A DNA stretch of 64,000 nt from Astropecten irregularis (lineage: Eukaryota > Echinodermata > Asteroidea > Paxillosida > Astropectinidae). Where the stretch lies: NCBI GenBank assembly GCA_963971285.1, contig OZ020262.1, positions 4,280,082 through 4,344,081 on the forward strand. Reading direction: 5' to 3'. The translations under genes were made by a program, and so were the position numbers. A model generated the notes under the pieces. The model did not search any database, was not told where the DNA came from, and was given only the letters and a program-made list of their open reading frames with translations. Of this stretch, positions 32,446 through 43,838 are shown piece after piece (positions within the stretch are counted from its first letter, which is position 1; every line of letters starts with the position of its first letter).

Positions 32446-33626
32446 TAAACTAGAAAATAGATGATAATAAATACTTATAATAACAAGTGAAACCGCTACA
32501 CTTGCTTGCTTAAAAAAAAATGGAAACCCATGAGTTTCAGTAAACTTGTATTAATTTAAAGCATGTAATCTTGCACAGTTTTGTACACTGTATGTTATGT
32601 ATTGTAAATGTAACACCATTTCATAATGTACACGTATGCCACTCAAATTATGGAAATTCCTGATAGATACTCACACATATGTCATTGATTATCTCAAACA
32701 TAGATTAAATATGAGTTACATTGTTTGTACGTTTGCAAAAACTTTGCACCTGAACGAGTGGACACTATGATTTAGCATTGAAGAATGATGTCAACTGCTT
32801 GAAGGATTTTAATTTTTCGTTCAACTGAGTTTTAGACTAGTCACTTGTGATTGGCAATTTCTGCATATAATAACCAAACAACTACAACTAACCCAATTGA
32901 TTTATCCATTTTAAATGTGTATCTTTACTTGCATGTTCTTGTCCTCTTGTCATTTAGCCTTTGAAAAAGATCCTGCTTGGATCGAAACGCGTCAGACCCT
33001 CCTTACTCAAACCATGTTATTTTTCGAACAAACTTTACCTTCTGTCCATGAATATTGCATAAAAAATGTTTTCTTTAAAAGCTTTTACCAGTTTACTCCC
33101 CCCAAAGTGTGTCTACGTGTACATGTACACGACACGTACACATTTATGTTACAACTTGCAAAAAATGGGTGGAGTCTGTTGCGTGTGCACTGTGCAGTGA
33201 ACCAGAACTACATTTACATAGTAACCTACATGTTTGTATACATTGTTCAGTGTATAGTAGCCCACAGGCATGTAACTTGGACTTAACAAAAAGGACATTC
33301 CAATCTTTACCATATTTTGTACAATGTTTTTCAACTTTTCAATGGCATAAGAATGAAGTGATAAAAGAGGAAATCAGCTGATCCGAGGAAAAGTTGCAAG
33401 CCTGAGTCCAGTGCAGTTTTACAAACAGAAACGCCTAAATTGCAACAGACAGACAGAATGCAAATGTTTTACTATCAGTGCTCAATGTTCCACTCACTCA
33501 GCAGGTGTGGAATTCATAAAATAATTGAAAAATGTGATCACTACACTTAAAACATACTTTCAAACAAAGATCAACTAAAAAATTTCGACAAACTAAGCAA
33601 GCGAAACACAAATTTAAAATCGGCAT
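32446..33626. other. Gene-poor stretch with a GGATC-hairpin repeat fragment
   Basis: Contains AAAGATCCTGCTTGGATCG at 32967-32985, followed by AAACGCGTCAGACCCTCC, a right half of the GGATCGAAACG repeat. A further segment at 33285-33400 is similar to 775-900 (GGACATTCCAATCTTTACCA; GGACGTTCCAATCTGTACCA). No exon recognised. Confidence 0.5.
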
Positions 33627-33930
33627 CAGGCGCGGTTCTAGAGCCAAAATTGGGGGGGGGGGCTAGAAGAGCCATTATTTTTTTTTTGGGGGGGGGGGCT
33701 AGAATACCCAATATTTTGGGTTCTTCCAACACTCGCTTCTGCTATGTCTTATTACGGGTAGAAAAACATGCACATAAGAGCCCATACAACGCGTTTTTAA
33801 AAAATGTAATTGGCGCTTAATAGCTGAACAAATCCAGTATTTTCAAGAATTTGTTTTTTCACTTGCATTTTTTTGGGGGGCTACACAACATTTTTTGGGG
33901 GGCTACAGCCCCCCCTAGAAACCGCGCCTG
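33627..33930. mobile_element. hAT-type MITE with CAGGCGCGGTTCTAG ends and 8-bp duplication
   Basis: 304 bp; CAGGCGCGGTTCTAG left and CTAGAAACCGCGCCTG right. The flanks are ATCGGCAT (33619-33626) and ATTGGCAT (33931-33938), an 8-bp target duplication with one change, as expected for hAT. Long G runs next to the left end and C/G runs near the right end. A second copy ends at 37144. Confidence 0.9.
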
Positions 33931-34247
33931 ATTGGCATTATGTGTGTACTGGGCAGAGACTTCATTCTTAAAAACGCAAGACAATTTCTTATCTGACACC
34001 AAGTCAAAGGGGCACCTTTGTAGGAGAACATGAAATGTCTATGGTCATGGGATCATTTGAAGGGGCACCAAGGCAATGGGCAGAGGGCACAAAGGCAATC
34101 ACCTCCGTCTGTTGCCTTTGTGAAATTCCTGTGTGCATACAGAACATGTTCATAATACAATATACAGTGACCCTAAACCCACATCCATCCAGATGGTTTT
34201 TCCTGCACATGGTACAATGAAAGTGTGGTATTCTATACTACATTAAT

Positions 34248-34515
34248 TCCTAGTCCCATACGGTGCCGACTTTCTGAGAACACAGTGAAAAATGACCACA
34301 GAAATTCTTTAATCTTGTCACCGTTATTTTTCATCTTTTAAAGATGAAAAATATTTTTGGTCGTTGCTTTTACTAATTTCTTGATAAATTCAGCATTTCA
34401 GACGAAGCATTTTAACGGTGTGTTTCTATCAGCACCATCTTTATGCCATCTAAGTTATAGGTAAAATTTAAATCTGTGAACATTTCTGTTTTGGTTTCCT
34501 ACCAAAGTATGATTA
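34248..34515 (-). mobile_element. TTAA-type MITE (family 1), truncated copy
   Basis: The complement of the family core is recognisable (GTCCCATACGGTGCC, TTTGATAAATTCAGC-like, CACCATCTTTATGCC, ACCAAAGTATGAT). Both TTAA ends are lost. Confidence 0.7.
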
Positions 34516-34898
34516 TGATGAAGATTTTTTTCAATAGGAATTGGACACATTACACCCCCTTAGGCCTTAGACATACTGGGGTCGATTTTACAAAGCCCTA
34601 AGATCGATCGTAACTCTAGTTACGAATGATAACCCATCGCATCCTACGTAGGGCTGCAATGCATCATATTGAGTCATGATTGATAGTAAATTACAACGAG
34701 TTTGGAGAATTGTCATTGATACATCTCAAATCATTCTTTTTAAAGATTGTAAACCAGTCACAATAAATCAATATCAACTGGCGCTACAGTACACTTATCA
34801 ACACAAGAGAACTCTGCTTAGGCTACCACATAATTTAATTAATTATTAAGCCTACCAGTCTCCACTGGGGGACTAGATCATAAACTGCATTTAGGCAT

Positions 34899-35114
34899 AG
34901 TGTCTTTTACGCCACCCATTTTCAGTATTTATTTGGGTAAGAAACTTTTTTTTCACTGAAATATTGCCGAAATATGTTCATTTCATTTTCAGAGTTTACA
35001 GGACCCATGAATAAATTTGCTTTAACTTTTTAAGTAACAAATCTCATTTTGGAACAGAAGAAGCTAAATAAATACTGCAAATAATATGGGCAGATGGGTG
35101 GCGTAAAAGACACT
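34899..35114. mobile_element. MITE with AGTGTCTTTTACGCCACCC ends
   Basis: Left AGTGTCTTTTACGCCACCCA and right GGGTGGCGTAAAAGACACT are exact complements over 19 bases. Inner AAATACTG/CAGTATTT add to the palindrome. It lies within a CCACTGGGGGACTAGATCAT repeat also seen at 28575. Confidence 0.85.
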
Positions 35115-35339
35115 AACCCCTCATAAACCTTGATGCATTAGGCCTACCACAAAAACCACACTGTGGTGTAAATTGTGGTATGGAGGCGGGTTGGGGACTC
35201 GGCCAGTCTTGGACAAAGTTGAAGTAGGGCCAGGGGCCTAAATGAAAAAGGTGACACACATAAAAGTCACTTGGGCCGATGTTGGGGCCGGGTCAATGTC
35301 TGTGCTGTGTCAAAAATGAATAAGGATCCACTAAAAGTA

Positions 35340-35905
35340 TAACAAATGTGTGCACATGAAAATTGGAATGCTAAACGCGCGGGAGTTTATTCACCCCGCC
35401 GCGGGGCGAACATCCACAACTCGACCAACTTCAAATTTCTAATTCCCTGGCAGAAATGTGTGAGCATTTGTGTCTTTTATGGCCTTAATTTGTGTCACAA
35501 ACATCCGTTGATTAACACCTGAAGTACACACTATTCGAAAATCATATCGAGAAACTGCAAATCCCAACCCACACTCTTCAATGCATAAGTTAGTGCATTC
35601 ATAACATGGGACCATACTCACGTCTTGGGGTCCAATTGCATACAAAGCTGGACAAATTTCGTTCGGACCGGAGCTCACGTTGAATTATAACTCGATGAAC
35701 CGTCTCAGGAAAAATCGAATGGACACAATTTTCATACCATAAACATCTTTGACATATAATCCGTCGATTAACGTGGTATACCGGTCGCGCTTTTCGCCTC
35801 TAACGCGAATTTTCGAGGGATTTTGGAAGCGTTCATTCACTAAAATTTCGAAAAGCAGAACCAAGATGGCGCCACGAACGAAGTACGCATTTCATTTCCA
35901 AACGA
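35340..35905 (-). promoter_or_regulatory. CpG-containing region with AAGATGGCGCC, possible promoter
   Basis: CpG density rises here (GCCGCGGGGCG near 35400, CGGTCGCGCTTTTCGCC near 35785). AAGATGGCGCC (35863-35873) matches the YY1-type element common near housekeeping start sites. A donor-like CAAGAC|gtgagt lies on the minus strand at 35632/35631. It could be the distal promoter and first exon of TBL1, about 6 kb upstream of the non-coding exon, or an unrelated CpG patch. Weak evidence. Confidence 0.25.
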
Positions 35906-36910
35906 TTAGAGAACTATTTTAAAAATTTCCTATCACAGACGATTTTCTCAACTTCGAGTATGCTTATGGAATAATATCACTACAAAGATGTACAAATTGT
36001 GATAATTTTGATATATTCGTTTCTGTATCAACACCAAAATCTTTCCAAAATTCCATTCAAAATTACGCGGAGTGATATCTAGGGCACCCTGCGAAAGCAT
36101 ACATGTCACGTGACAAGAAGCTTGCCAAATAGCAAGATAGAGGGCGCACTTTATGAACCAGCTCTGAATGAAATGAAAACATAAAGCGCGATATGTTGAA
36201 TGGAGTAGCAAAATCGTCGGTAGATTAAAATGAATAAGATTTGCTTGATAGAGAGAAAATTGTGTTTTTGCAGTTAGGGATATCATGAACAGATTCCAAA
36301 TAATACATTGGGTTTTATTATTTTGTGTATGACGGGATCTTTGATCTTTCTTTTTGTCTCTTCTCATTGACGGGATACAAGGGTTATCCACTTCGAAACA
36401 AAAGGTGCTACACGTATGGGTGTCATATGGGTTGGCGGGAGATTATTGTACAATGTAGGGTAGGCCTATTTCAGACTTTCTTCATCTTTGATATAAATGT
36501 GATCGGATTATTCCTGTCGGTGATATGAAAATAATACTGTTAGTTTATCACCTTTCTGACATAAACCACGTGTCCACCAATGGAGGTAGAAATACCGCCA
36601 TAATTATGGTCCGCCTGACTCCGCCATAGTCCAAAAAGCATAATGGTCATTGAAATCGTGAATACAAGTTTTATGCCTATAAGGCACGCACTGCACTCAT
36701 TATGGCAACGTGTTTTGTACGGACGAATTAATTTTAATTTGGACAGTTGGGACTATAATTTTAAGCCTGAACAATGATTCGGACGGGCCCAATTATGTTT
36801 CATTAGTTGCTAGCTCGTCTTCAACGCAGGATTTGACACTTTTAAAAGAAAGGTCTCTTTGTAAAATCATGGCCACGTGACCGTTGTCATATTGACATAT
36901 TGTACATTGT
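35906..36910. other. Gene-free stretch
   Basis: No domain or convincing exon. The minus-strand open frame at 35948-36391 has no recognisable composition or splice context. A small inverted repeat, ACCGCCATAATTATGG with CCGCCATAG nearby, sits at 36590-36630. Confidence 0.45.
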
Positions 36911-37144
36911 TCTAGGGGGAGCTTGTTGGGTGGGGGCTGGTGCTGGAGCCCTCCCCCCTAAAAAAATGCAACTGAAAAAAAAAAAGCATGAATAATACTG
37001 GAGATTACGCGACGATTACATGAACAAAGTTGTGGAGGGTCTACCCCCAAAAAATATTGGGTCTTCTACTCGCGCCCCCAATTTTTTTTTTATAATAATA
37101 ATAGCTCATAGCGAAAAAAAATATTGGCTCTAGAACCGCGCCTG
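36911..37144. mobile_element. hAT-type MITE, left-truncated copy of the CAGGCGCGGTTCTAG family
   Basis: The right end GGCTCTAGAACCGCGCCTG is intact. The interior includes CCCCCTAAAAAAATGCAA and GGGTCTTCTACTCGCGCCCC. The left end starts at TTCTAGGGGG without the terminal CAGGCGCGG. Confidence 0.75.
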
Positions 37145-37985
37145 GTCACAGCTAGGGACCGAACTTTGGATAAGGACTGGGATGCATGGGCGAACTAAAT
37201 TTCACTTGTACCGTGTCATGTGCGTCTGCGAGACAACGGCTCCCAATATCCGGGACACTTGTTAAAATTCCTCCTCACTGCTCTATAAAGAACGCTTTTA
37301 ATACATTGTATTTTTGTGACAGAGACTGAGGGTCCAGGGTGAGAAAAACCTGAGCCCTTTTCCAGTTTCTTTCACACATCAAGCGGGGTAAGTGGTGAGG
37401 GTCTAAATAATTATTTTATGAGGGGGCCGAGGGCACACGGGGTGCACCATATCTATTTATTTGACATGACTGTATGTATGTACTTTTTTTTGGGGGGGGG
37501 GGCAGGGGCGACGGGGTGCCCCTTCCCCACAGTATGCCACTGTACATCTCTTCCTCGTTATTTTGTCAATGAAAATTAATCTGGACTCGAGAAGTGCGGT
37601 GACTGCATGGTGTTGCCTCTTTGCGGCTTCCGTAGCACCCCCTCCCCCCAATGGTGACTATCAAAAGAAAACTTGACCCGGTACCGTCAATTTCAAGATA
37701 AGTATGTTGGACAGATTCCCAGGGAGAAGATTGCGTGCGCCATCAATCATTAAGAAAATTTACAACCGGGAGATCAACAGTTTGAGTAATTATTTTGTAT
37801 GCGACGGCGACTATTTTGATTTGTATAGCGCCCGCTATCGATCGGAAGCACCTTGATTCCAAATGGTCACGCCATACTCGGACTTTGATACCATAGCTGC
37901 ATAAAGACAAACCTGGCCAGGCCAGGCCTTCCCCAGTGGGGTCTGTCAATGCTGTGGCCTACCAAACAGAACATGCCTTCAGTCT
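37145..37985. other. Gene-free stretch
   Basis: No coding sequence seen. A GGGGGGGGGGGCAGGGGCGACGG-like run at 37490-37515 and CCACAGTATGCCACTG may be the end of a decayed element. Confidence 0.45.
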
Positions 37986-38182
37986 TAGGGGTGCAGACCA
38001 GAAAATACACGGGTTTACACTTCGAAAAAAGCGTATGCGTGATAGTGCCTCGTTTTGAAGTCGCGATCAAAACCGCCGATCATGCCTCAGAATCTTAATA
38101 TTTGAAACAATCTTTTGAAATGAAATTTGTCATTTTGCATGGAAGCCTATTATGGGAAATTATTCACTGGTCTGCACCCCTA
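37986..38182. mobile_element. MITE with TAGGGGTGCAGACCAG ends
   Basis: Left TAGGGGTGCAGACCAG, right CTGGTCTGCACCCCTA: perfect 16-bp complements, 197 bp overall. The subterminal TGGAAGCCTATTATGGGAAA resembles GGGAGCCTATGGGAAATTAG at 26320. Confidence 0.85.
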
Positions 38183-38371
38183 GTAGGGCTCGGTGCCCGG
38201 TAGATAAAGAAAAGGTTAGTAGACGATGGCCACCATTATGGCCTCCCCCTTCAGTTATTATGAAATCTTAACACCCAACATCGCTTGCAATATATAGGCC
38301 TTTATAAAGGTCAATCTGTCCCCCTTAGTATTAAAATTATGTCCGGCGGACAGAAATATTACCAAGGTAAA

Positions 38372-38512
38372 AGTATTCCCCGGACAACTGTACATGGTCA
38401 TAACCGTGTAAATATGTCCCCGGACAACGGCACATGGCCACAACCGTGTAAATGTGTCCCCGGACAACGGTACGTGGCCACAACTGTGTACATGTGTCCG
38501 GTCGGACACATT
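38372..38512 (+). repeat. 40-bp tandem repeat (CCCCGGACAACGG units)
   Basis: Three full units and a partial one, each with TGTCCCCGGACAACGGYAC and ATGGCCACAACCGTGTAA. The period is 40 bases, not a multiple of three, so the open frame across it is not under coding constraint. Confidence 0.88.
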
Positions 38513-38746
38513 TTAAAGAGGGGGACAGGTTTAACCTTTACACCTGCATTCTCCCAGTGTTGCATGTCATTGTTTTCCCATATTCCGGTTTGTTACCCTT
38601 CACAAACCCCCTCACATCATTGATAAATAAATTTACAATATAGGCCTACAAAGTTTCAGGTTTGAAGAAAAAGAAACGATTGCGTGAAGTCTGAAATGTC
38701 TATTTGGAAATGGGATACAATGGAGAACACAACGCGCGCACTGATA

Positions 38747-38998
38747 TAGACTAGCGGGCTAGTCGTTGTAAGTCGCGGTGATCGTCTCTTCTTTCACGCA
38801 AAACCGTGAAACCGCGCGAGACTCACGGCTACGGCGAGAGTTGGGCGCAGGACCACTCGAAAATAACGAGTGATCCTGCGCCGAGAGCCGAAGTCTCGCC
38901 GTAGCCATGAGTCTCGCGAGAAAGTAGAGCGGTTTCACGAGAGTTGCATGAAATAAGAGATGATCACCGCGACTTACAACGACTAGCCCGCTAGTCTA
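38747..38998. mobile_element. 252-bp near-perfect palindrome with TA borders (foldback element)
   Basis: The left arm starts TAGACTAGCGGGCTAGTCG and the right arm ends CGACTAGCCCGCTAGTCTA. Complementarity continues, with few mismatches, to the centre (ACTCGAAAATAACGAGTGAT). The core is CpG-rich (GGCTACGGCGAGA). Both ends carry TA, consistent with a TA target duplication of the Tc1/mariner kind. No coding capacity. Confidence 0.88.
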
Positions 38999-38999
38999 A

Positions 39000-39465
39000 C
39001 CGCTGAAATAGTATATCACTTGCTTGTGATTCCCGTGGGTCCTGCTTAATATTACGTCATCACTTCTGCTCAACACGGTCCCGCCTAAAAAACCCGTTTC
39101 ACCCACCCATTAACCGGGCATCTTATCTTTAAATGAGGTCGTCAGACGGAGCTGGATGTACGAAGCCGGCCGAGTGTCAGGGGAAAAAACCGTCCGTTGA
39201 TGACCACTCACAAAAAAATCGCCCGAGTATATAGGCCTATTTTAAATTAGAGTTATCAAGGGAACACTTGCTAGAGGGTGGGACCGAGGTGACTTTTTGT
39301 CTTTCAGAGGTCAAATCTGGGTTTGATTGACCCTCATAGGAGATTATCTTGCACTTCCAGATTGACCTTATTACTCATCCCTTTATGTAGTCGTGCATGG
39401 CTAGATCAAGTCACGTCCTTCTCAATTTGGACATTTTCTTGTGTAATCCGTTGCCCGTCCTTGAA
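39000..39465. other. Gene-free stretch
   Basis: Nothing recognised between the palindrome and the next MITE cluster. Confidence 0.45.
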
Positions 39466-39662
39466 CCAAGGGGCAACTTTCATTGAGCTGATTAAGCACC
39501 AAAATTTGCTTAAGCACCCAAAACCAAGTTGGTATGTAAAATCAGTATGCTAGCCAAAACCATGTGAATGTTATGCTGAACAATTAAATAGCTGAATACA
39601 AGTCAAAAGCAGTAAATATCACATGTAAGTCATGTTTGATCAAGGATGACTTTCATGCTTAA

Positions 39663-39990
39663 AGGTAGTATCATATTTTGGTTTTTTTTATCAAAGAAAT
39701 ACAGATTCATGGGCAAAAATACCAAGACAGATACAGTAATTTTGTGAAAATTTCAATCCCATACGGTGCACACAATTATTTGTGAAAACAGTGAACAAAC
39801 TTTTTTTCCTTTTGATCTTTTAAAAGATCAAAAGGATTTTCAGTCGTTGTTTGACTAATTTCTGGATAAATATACACCATTTCAGGCGGACAAATTTTAA
39901 CGGTATGTTTCTACTACTATCATATTTATACCTTGTAAGTTATACGTAAATCTGTGAACAATTCTGTTTTGCCAAAGTATGATACTACCC
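39663..39990 (-). mobile_element. TTAA-type MITE (family 1)
   Basis: AGGTAGTATCATATTTTGG to AAGTATGATACTACCC, preceded by TTAA (39659-39662) and followed by the decayed GTAA. The internal TTTTAAAAGATCAAAAGGAT hairpin is a family feature. Confidence 0.85.
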
Positions 39991-40012
39991 GTAAGCAACA
40001 TTTCTGGCTTAA

Positions 40013-40385
40013 AGGTACAATACATGATTGGTAAAGGTCTCAGGACTGCACTCATACTTTGTCTGATCAAACATGTACATGAAATGATAAACCTGTGAAA
40101 AATTTAGCTCAATCGGACATCTGAGTCACGAGAAAATAGCAAAAACCCGACTCGATTTTCTTATAAAACATGAAGAATAGTTTACTTTATGTTTGTTCCA
40201 AAAATCGTTGGGACGAACGATCTTTGGAAAAGACACTTAATATTGATTTCCTTGAAAACCTCAGCATCTGATGAACCTAGATTTCACATGGTGACTGTTT
40301 GCAATGTTTACGAACTGCTGAGTCCTCTTTTTGTCTCAAACTCAATATTTTTTTTTGGAGGCCTTGCAAATTCAATATGCTCCCT
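40013..40385 (-). mobile_element. TTAA-type MITE (family 2), intact reference copy
   Basis: 373 bp from AGGTACAATACATGATTGG to ATATGCTCCCT, flanked by TTAA at 40009-40012 and 40386-40389. The interior has TTGTCTGATCAAACATGTAC and ATCGTTGGGACGAACGATC. Another copy, itself holding a family 1 fragment, is at 54450-54987. Confidence 0.88.
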
Positions 40386-40839
40386 TTAAAGTATTTTTGA
40401 TTCAGTACGCTTCCCAGTTGACGGCAGTTTTATGAAAATGACCCCAGCTCTGGACAGCTCAACAGTCGAGCTGATGACATACTGCCATGGCGCATGGTTT
40501 TAGTACGAATAATCTTTAACTCACCTGGCAGGATCGCTCTAGGATTTGATAGAGAAATTAGAACCGACATTTACAGTGCTGACGTCATTTAAGGTATGGT
40601 GCTACATGTATTACACTGTAGGCTATGGGATACGTGTACTATACAGTGGATTTTTGTATCTCTTTTTATTTTTGGAAGGATGGTTATACCTTGGGTATAG
40701 AGCGGGCCAAGGATACAGTCTTACAAAGTAGATTCATCATCATCATTAATCTATAGAGGAAGGGTGTAATCCACTCACACCTCGAAATTTGCAGAAGTTT
40801 GCAACATGTGTTAATTTCAATCAATTCGCCTGGACTTGA

Positions 40840-41095
40840 ACCCGAGACACCTGCCTGGAACACTGCAATGACATTCTATCAACTATCAAAGTCATTGAAA
40901 AGTGAACAAAGAAATGAATTGACTGGAGCGGAATTCGAACCAGCGACCTCCTGAATACCGTATGCATGCGTTTTACCAACTGAGTCTTCCAGCCCTATGT
41001 TGGTGGTGACCCCAATAGTCAATTATCTTTGTTCGTTTGGCAGTCAGAAGGCATGAAACCACACACACACCGCCATATCCCAGGGATCATTTAAC
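40840..41095 (-). mobile_element. tRNA-derived SINE (minus strand), second copy
   Basis: On the minus strand, GGGCTGGAAGACTCAGTTGG (box A region) and TCGCTGGTTCGAATTCC (box B) lie at about 40997-40930. A second box B, CGGGTTCAAGTCC, is at about 40855-40842. The body CAGTCAGAAGGCATGAAACC and CACACACACCGCC matches 27590-27640. Confidence 0.7.
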
Positions 41096-42700
41096 CGACA
41101 TTTACGCGCATGCAGCAATGCTGCAACCTGGGGACGGCACATGGGGGATCACTCAAAGAAGATACGGCTTTTAAATTAATAAATTATAATCATCAAATAT
41201 TAATAATTAACTGTTAAAGACATCATACAATACACTGTACAGTCACTGCATTTGGTATCCGGCGGCGTATTAATTATAGGGAAAACTCGGCGCTAAAATC
41301 GCGCCCCTAATTCCAACTTCTGATGTCAATGGAAGCAAAAATCAGACAATTTGAAATTGGAATCTTTCTTTGTTTGTTCATTGGATTATAACATTCCAAT
41401 AACTTTAACAGAACATCTACGGTCCGTAGCTGTCATCCGTGGCCCCCACCCCAGATACGCCACTGCCGGGTATCTCCACTGGGCCTCCATAAATCTTCGC
41501 TTGATATTCCTAGGCTGATTTGAGGGTGTGGGTAGTCGATTTTAGCTCCAAGAGGAGTTAGGTTGGCAATTATTTCCCGAGCCAAAATCGAGGGGAACTA
41601 CTTTTTTTGTTAACTTGACCCTGAGATGGGACACCTATACACAACACAGAACCCAAGTGAAGCTAAAATCGACTGTCCGAACGAAAGGTATACGATATAA
41701 TAATATAATTACTTTGTATGATAATAATTCCACACATTCTGTTGCCGTCTTAATCTGCCTTCTTTAGACTCCTGCCAGAGGGCGCACTACTCACATGACG
41801 TCATGTGCATTCGAGTTATTGCAGAGTAAATCGAGAAATCCAGCAATAGTCGTCCTGTAATTTGTTTATTGTGGGTGAAAATGACATAAACGGTATTTGA
41901 TTACTCGTGCCAAAGCTTGAGAAATACTGGCATACCCAAAGCCAAGCATCATAATGGTGCAAGTATAGGGAATTCGAAGAGCGAATGTCCACATGTATTT
42001 AACGAAACGAAGTCACTGCACTATAACATTATTCACAGTTATTTTGTAAAAGTCATATTGGGCCACTGTGGTAATCTTACAGCTACTCTTATAAAATTGG
42101 TAATGAATTTATTGGTGCTGAATTCGCTCTGAATTAGGTGGTCTCGAGAGGTCCAGCATTGGAATGGCTGAGGCACGATGGAAGTGAAGCTACCGTTAGT
42201 TCACACTCTTAACCCCACAGCGGAAAGACTCAATTATCAAGGACGTCTAACGGAAATGCGCACATCTGGTGTCGCATTTACACGTTGCTAAAGTGAAACA
42301 AAACGGTTCATTTGATCCTTCAGGCTTTCGAGCACCGTTAAGACTGCTAATAACAGCCCGAGAAACGTGTACAATGCTAGTGTGACAGCTTGCCTCTGCG
42401 TTGCCATTCTCAGCTACAAGTTATTTTTGTACACATTACACAGTGGTTGTTTTATTCTGTACGGATCCCAGTGTTTGACTCCTAGCTGTTCTTTTCTCTA
42501 ATCTCCCGCGTTAAGTTCTTTAGACACTTGTCCAAATTTAGCCCCAAGCTTCTGCTTAATTTCCGTCAGCTAAAATGTCAAATATGCACGTTTTTGTTTT
42601 CTGCTGAAGTTGAAGTTTATTCTGTTCGAAATAAGTGGAGTGCTGACTTCAAAACTGGAGCCAAAAGACTTTATTTTGATACCCTTTTCTTTCAAAATGG
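41096..42700. other. Gene-free stretch with one small inverted-repeat element
   Basis: A small element at 41534-41675 has GTCGATTTTAGCTCC at one end and AGCTAAAATCGAC at the other. The rest shows no exon or recognised repeat. The open frame at 41917-42132 has no support. Confidence 0.45.
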
Positions 42701-42702
42701 AT

Positions 42703-42862
42703 AACGAAGCCGAAGCCGAAACCAAAGCCAAAACCGAAGGTAAAGCCGAGACCGAAGCTGAAACCAAAGCCGAAGCCGACGTCAAAGCCGAACCGAAGCC
42801 GAAGCCAAACCGAAGTTGAAGTCGAGGGGGAGGCCGAAGCCGAAGTCGCACCGAAGCCGAGG
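42703..42862 (+). repeat. GCCGAA hexamer-type repeat
   Basis: Interspersed GCCGAA, ACCAAA, ACCGAA and GTTGAA units, about 25 in total. It opens long frames on both strands that encode Glu/Lys/Ala-rich or Phe/Gly-rich low-complexity peptides. No splice or start context supports a gene. Confidence 0.85.
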
Positions 42863-43599
42863 ATTGAAAACACGGTGGTTGCAATGAAGGAAGCGCTTCA
42901 TTGTATACACACACTCCATTAGGATGGGATGGAGGAGATCAAGTAATACAATCAACCATTTTTGTCCTCAAACTGTTCTTTTCGTTCAAAATCGTCCTCG
43001 AGCTAATTAGTAAATGGGAGTTTATTAAAGTAGAGGGACAATAGAAACCACAATGACTCATGTCACTGTTTGTAAGTTCAGAACTTCAGATGGTAATTTG
43101 TTTATTGACTCAGCATTTCGTTTAAAAGATATACACAATCCTGGATGATTTCACGACCTTGAAGCCCTAATGGGCGGTGTACCATTCCGGATGTGCTATT
43201 ACGGCCTGAGTGGTGACGTGACATTAATGTTCAATGATCCTGATCGTCTGAACGTACCCACACGTACCTATAAATTCTATTAAAGGCCCATTTGTCACAA
43301 GACAATTTACAAGAAATTGTTCCAGGCGATGTTAAAAAAGAAATACATTTACCCTTCACTTTTCACATAAACTTTCATGAAGATAGACTCTATATCAGAA
43401 ACATGTATCAAAGTTGGCGTGCGGTGTACATGTTGCCCGTAATAATCGCCTAGTCCGACATCGGCACTACGCATGCCCTCGCAAAGGATAGTGCGTATTC
43501 TTGTGGCAAAAAATGTACATCACTCAGCCCCAGCGGCCCGGCCCAAGCAACAATTTTACCTAGAATGATTTGTGCATACCCCGTTTTGGGATATAGATA
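42863..43599. other. Gene-free stretch
   Basis: No recognisable exon or repeat. Confidence 0.45.
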
Positions 43600-43838
43600 C
43601 CCTTGAGCCTTTACGGGTGAGGCTTGAGGCTAGGCTTGGCCGGTTTTATTTTGCTACTGCCATTATGTGTCCTCGTGAAAAAAATGAAGGGCTTGAGATA
43701 CATGTCAAAGCTGGAGCCTTTCTTCGGCTCCGTCACATGGCCCAATCCCTTCATTTCGTTTTGTGGGCTCCTTCAAATGGCGGTAGCAAGATAAGTCCCA
43801 AGCCTAGCCGCAAGCCTGCTTTCGTAAAGGCCCTTCGG
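43600..43838. mobile_element. Palindromic MITE around 240 bp (AGGCTAGGCTTGG arms)
   Basis: Left GAGGCTAGGCTTGG, TTGCTACTGCCATT and ATGAAGGGCTTGAG are mirrored on the right by CCAAGCCTAGCC, AATGGCGGTAGCAA and CAATCCCTTCAT. The apparent 100-codon open frame is the palindrome read through. Confidence 0.75.

Larger units (their letters stand above)
39466..40455. mobile_element. Nested MITE cluster: GGGGCCAATTTCA element split by two TTAA elements
   Basis: The outer element begins AAGGGGCAACTTTCATTGAG and appears to end TTTTATGAAAATGACCCC at about 40445. Its body (AAAACCATGTGAATGTTATG) matches 55025-55060. It is interrupted by the family 1 TTAA element 39663-39990 and, after a short spacer, by the family 2 TTAA element 40013-40385. 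Confidence 0.7.

Noticed and set aside
35948-36391. 147-codon minus-strand open frame
   Set aside because: AT-rich sequence, no domain, no splice signals at sensible positions, codon use like intergenic DNA.
38285-38643. Open frames with repeated CPG/PDNGTWP-like peptides
   Set aside because: They cross the 40-bp tandem repeat, whose period is not a multiple of three.
42570-42914. Glu/Lys/Ala-rich and Phe/Gly-rich open frames
   Set aside because: Products of the GCCGAA hexamer repeat read on either strand.
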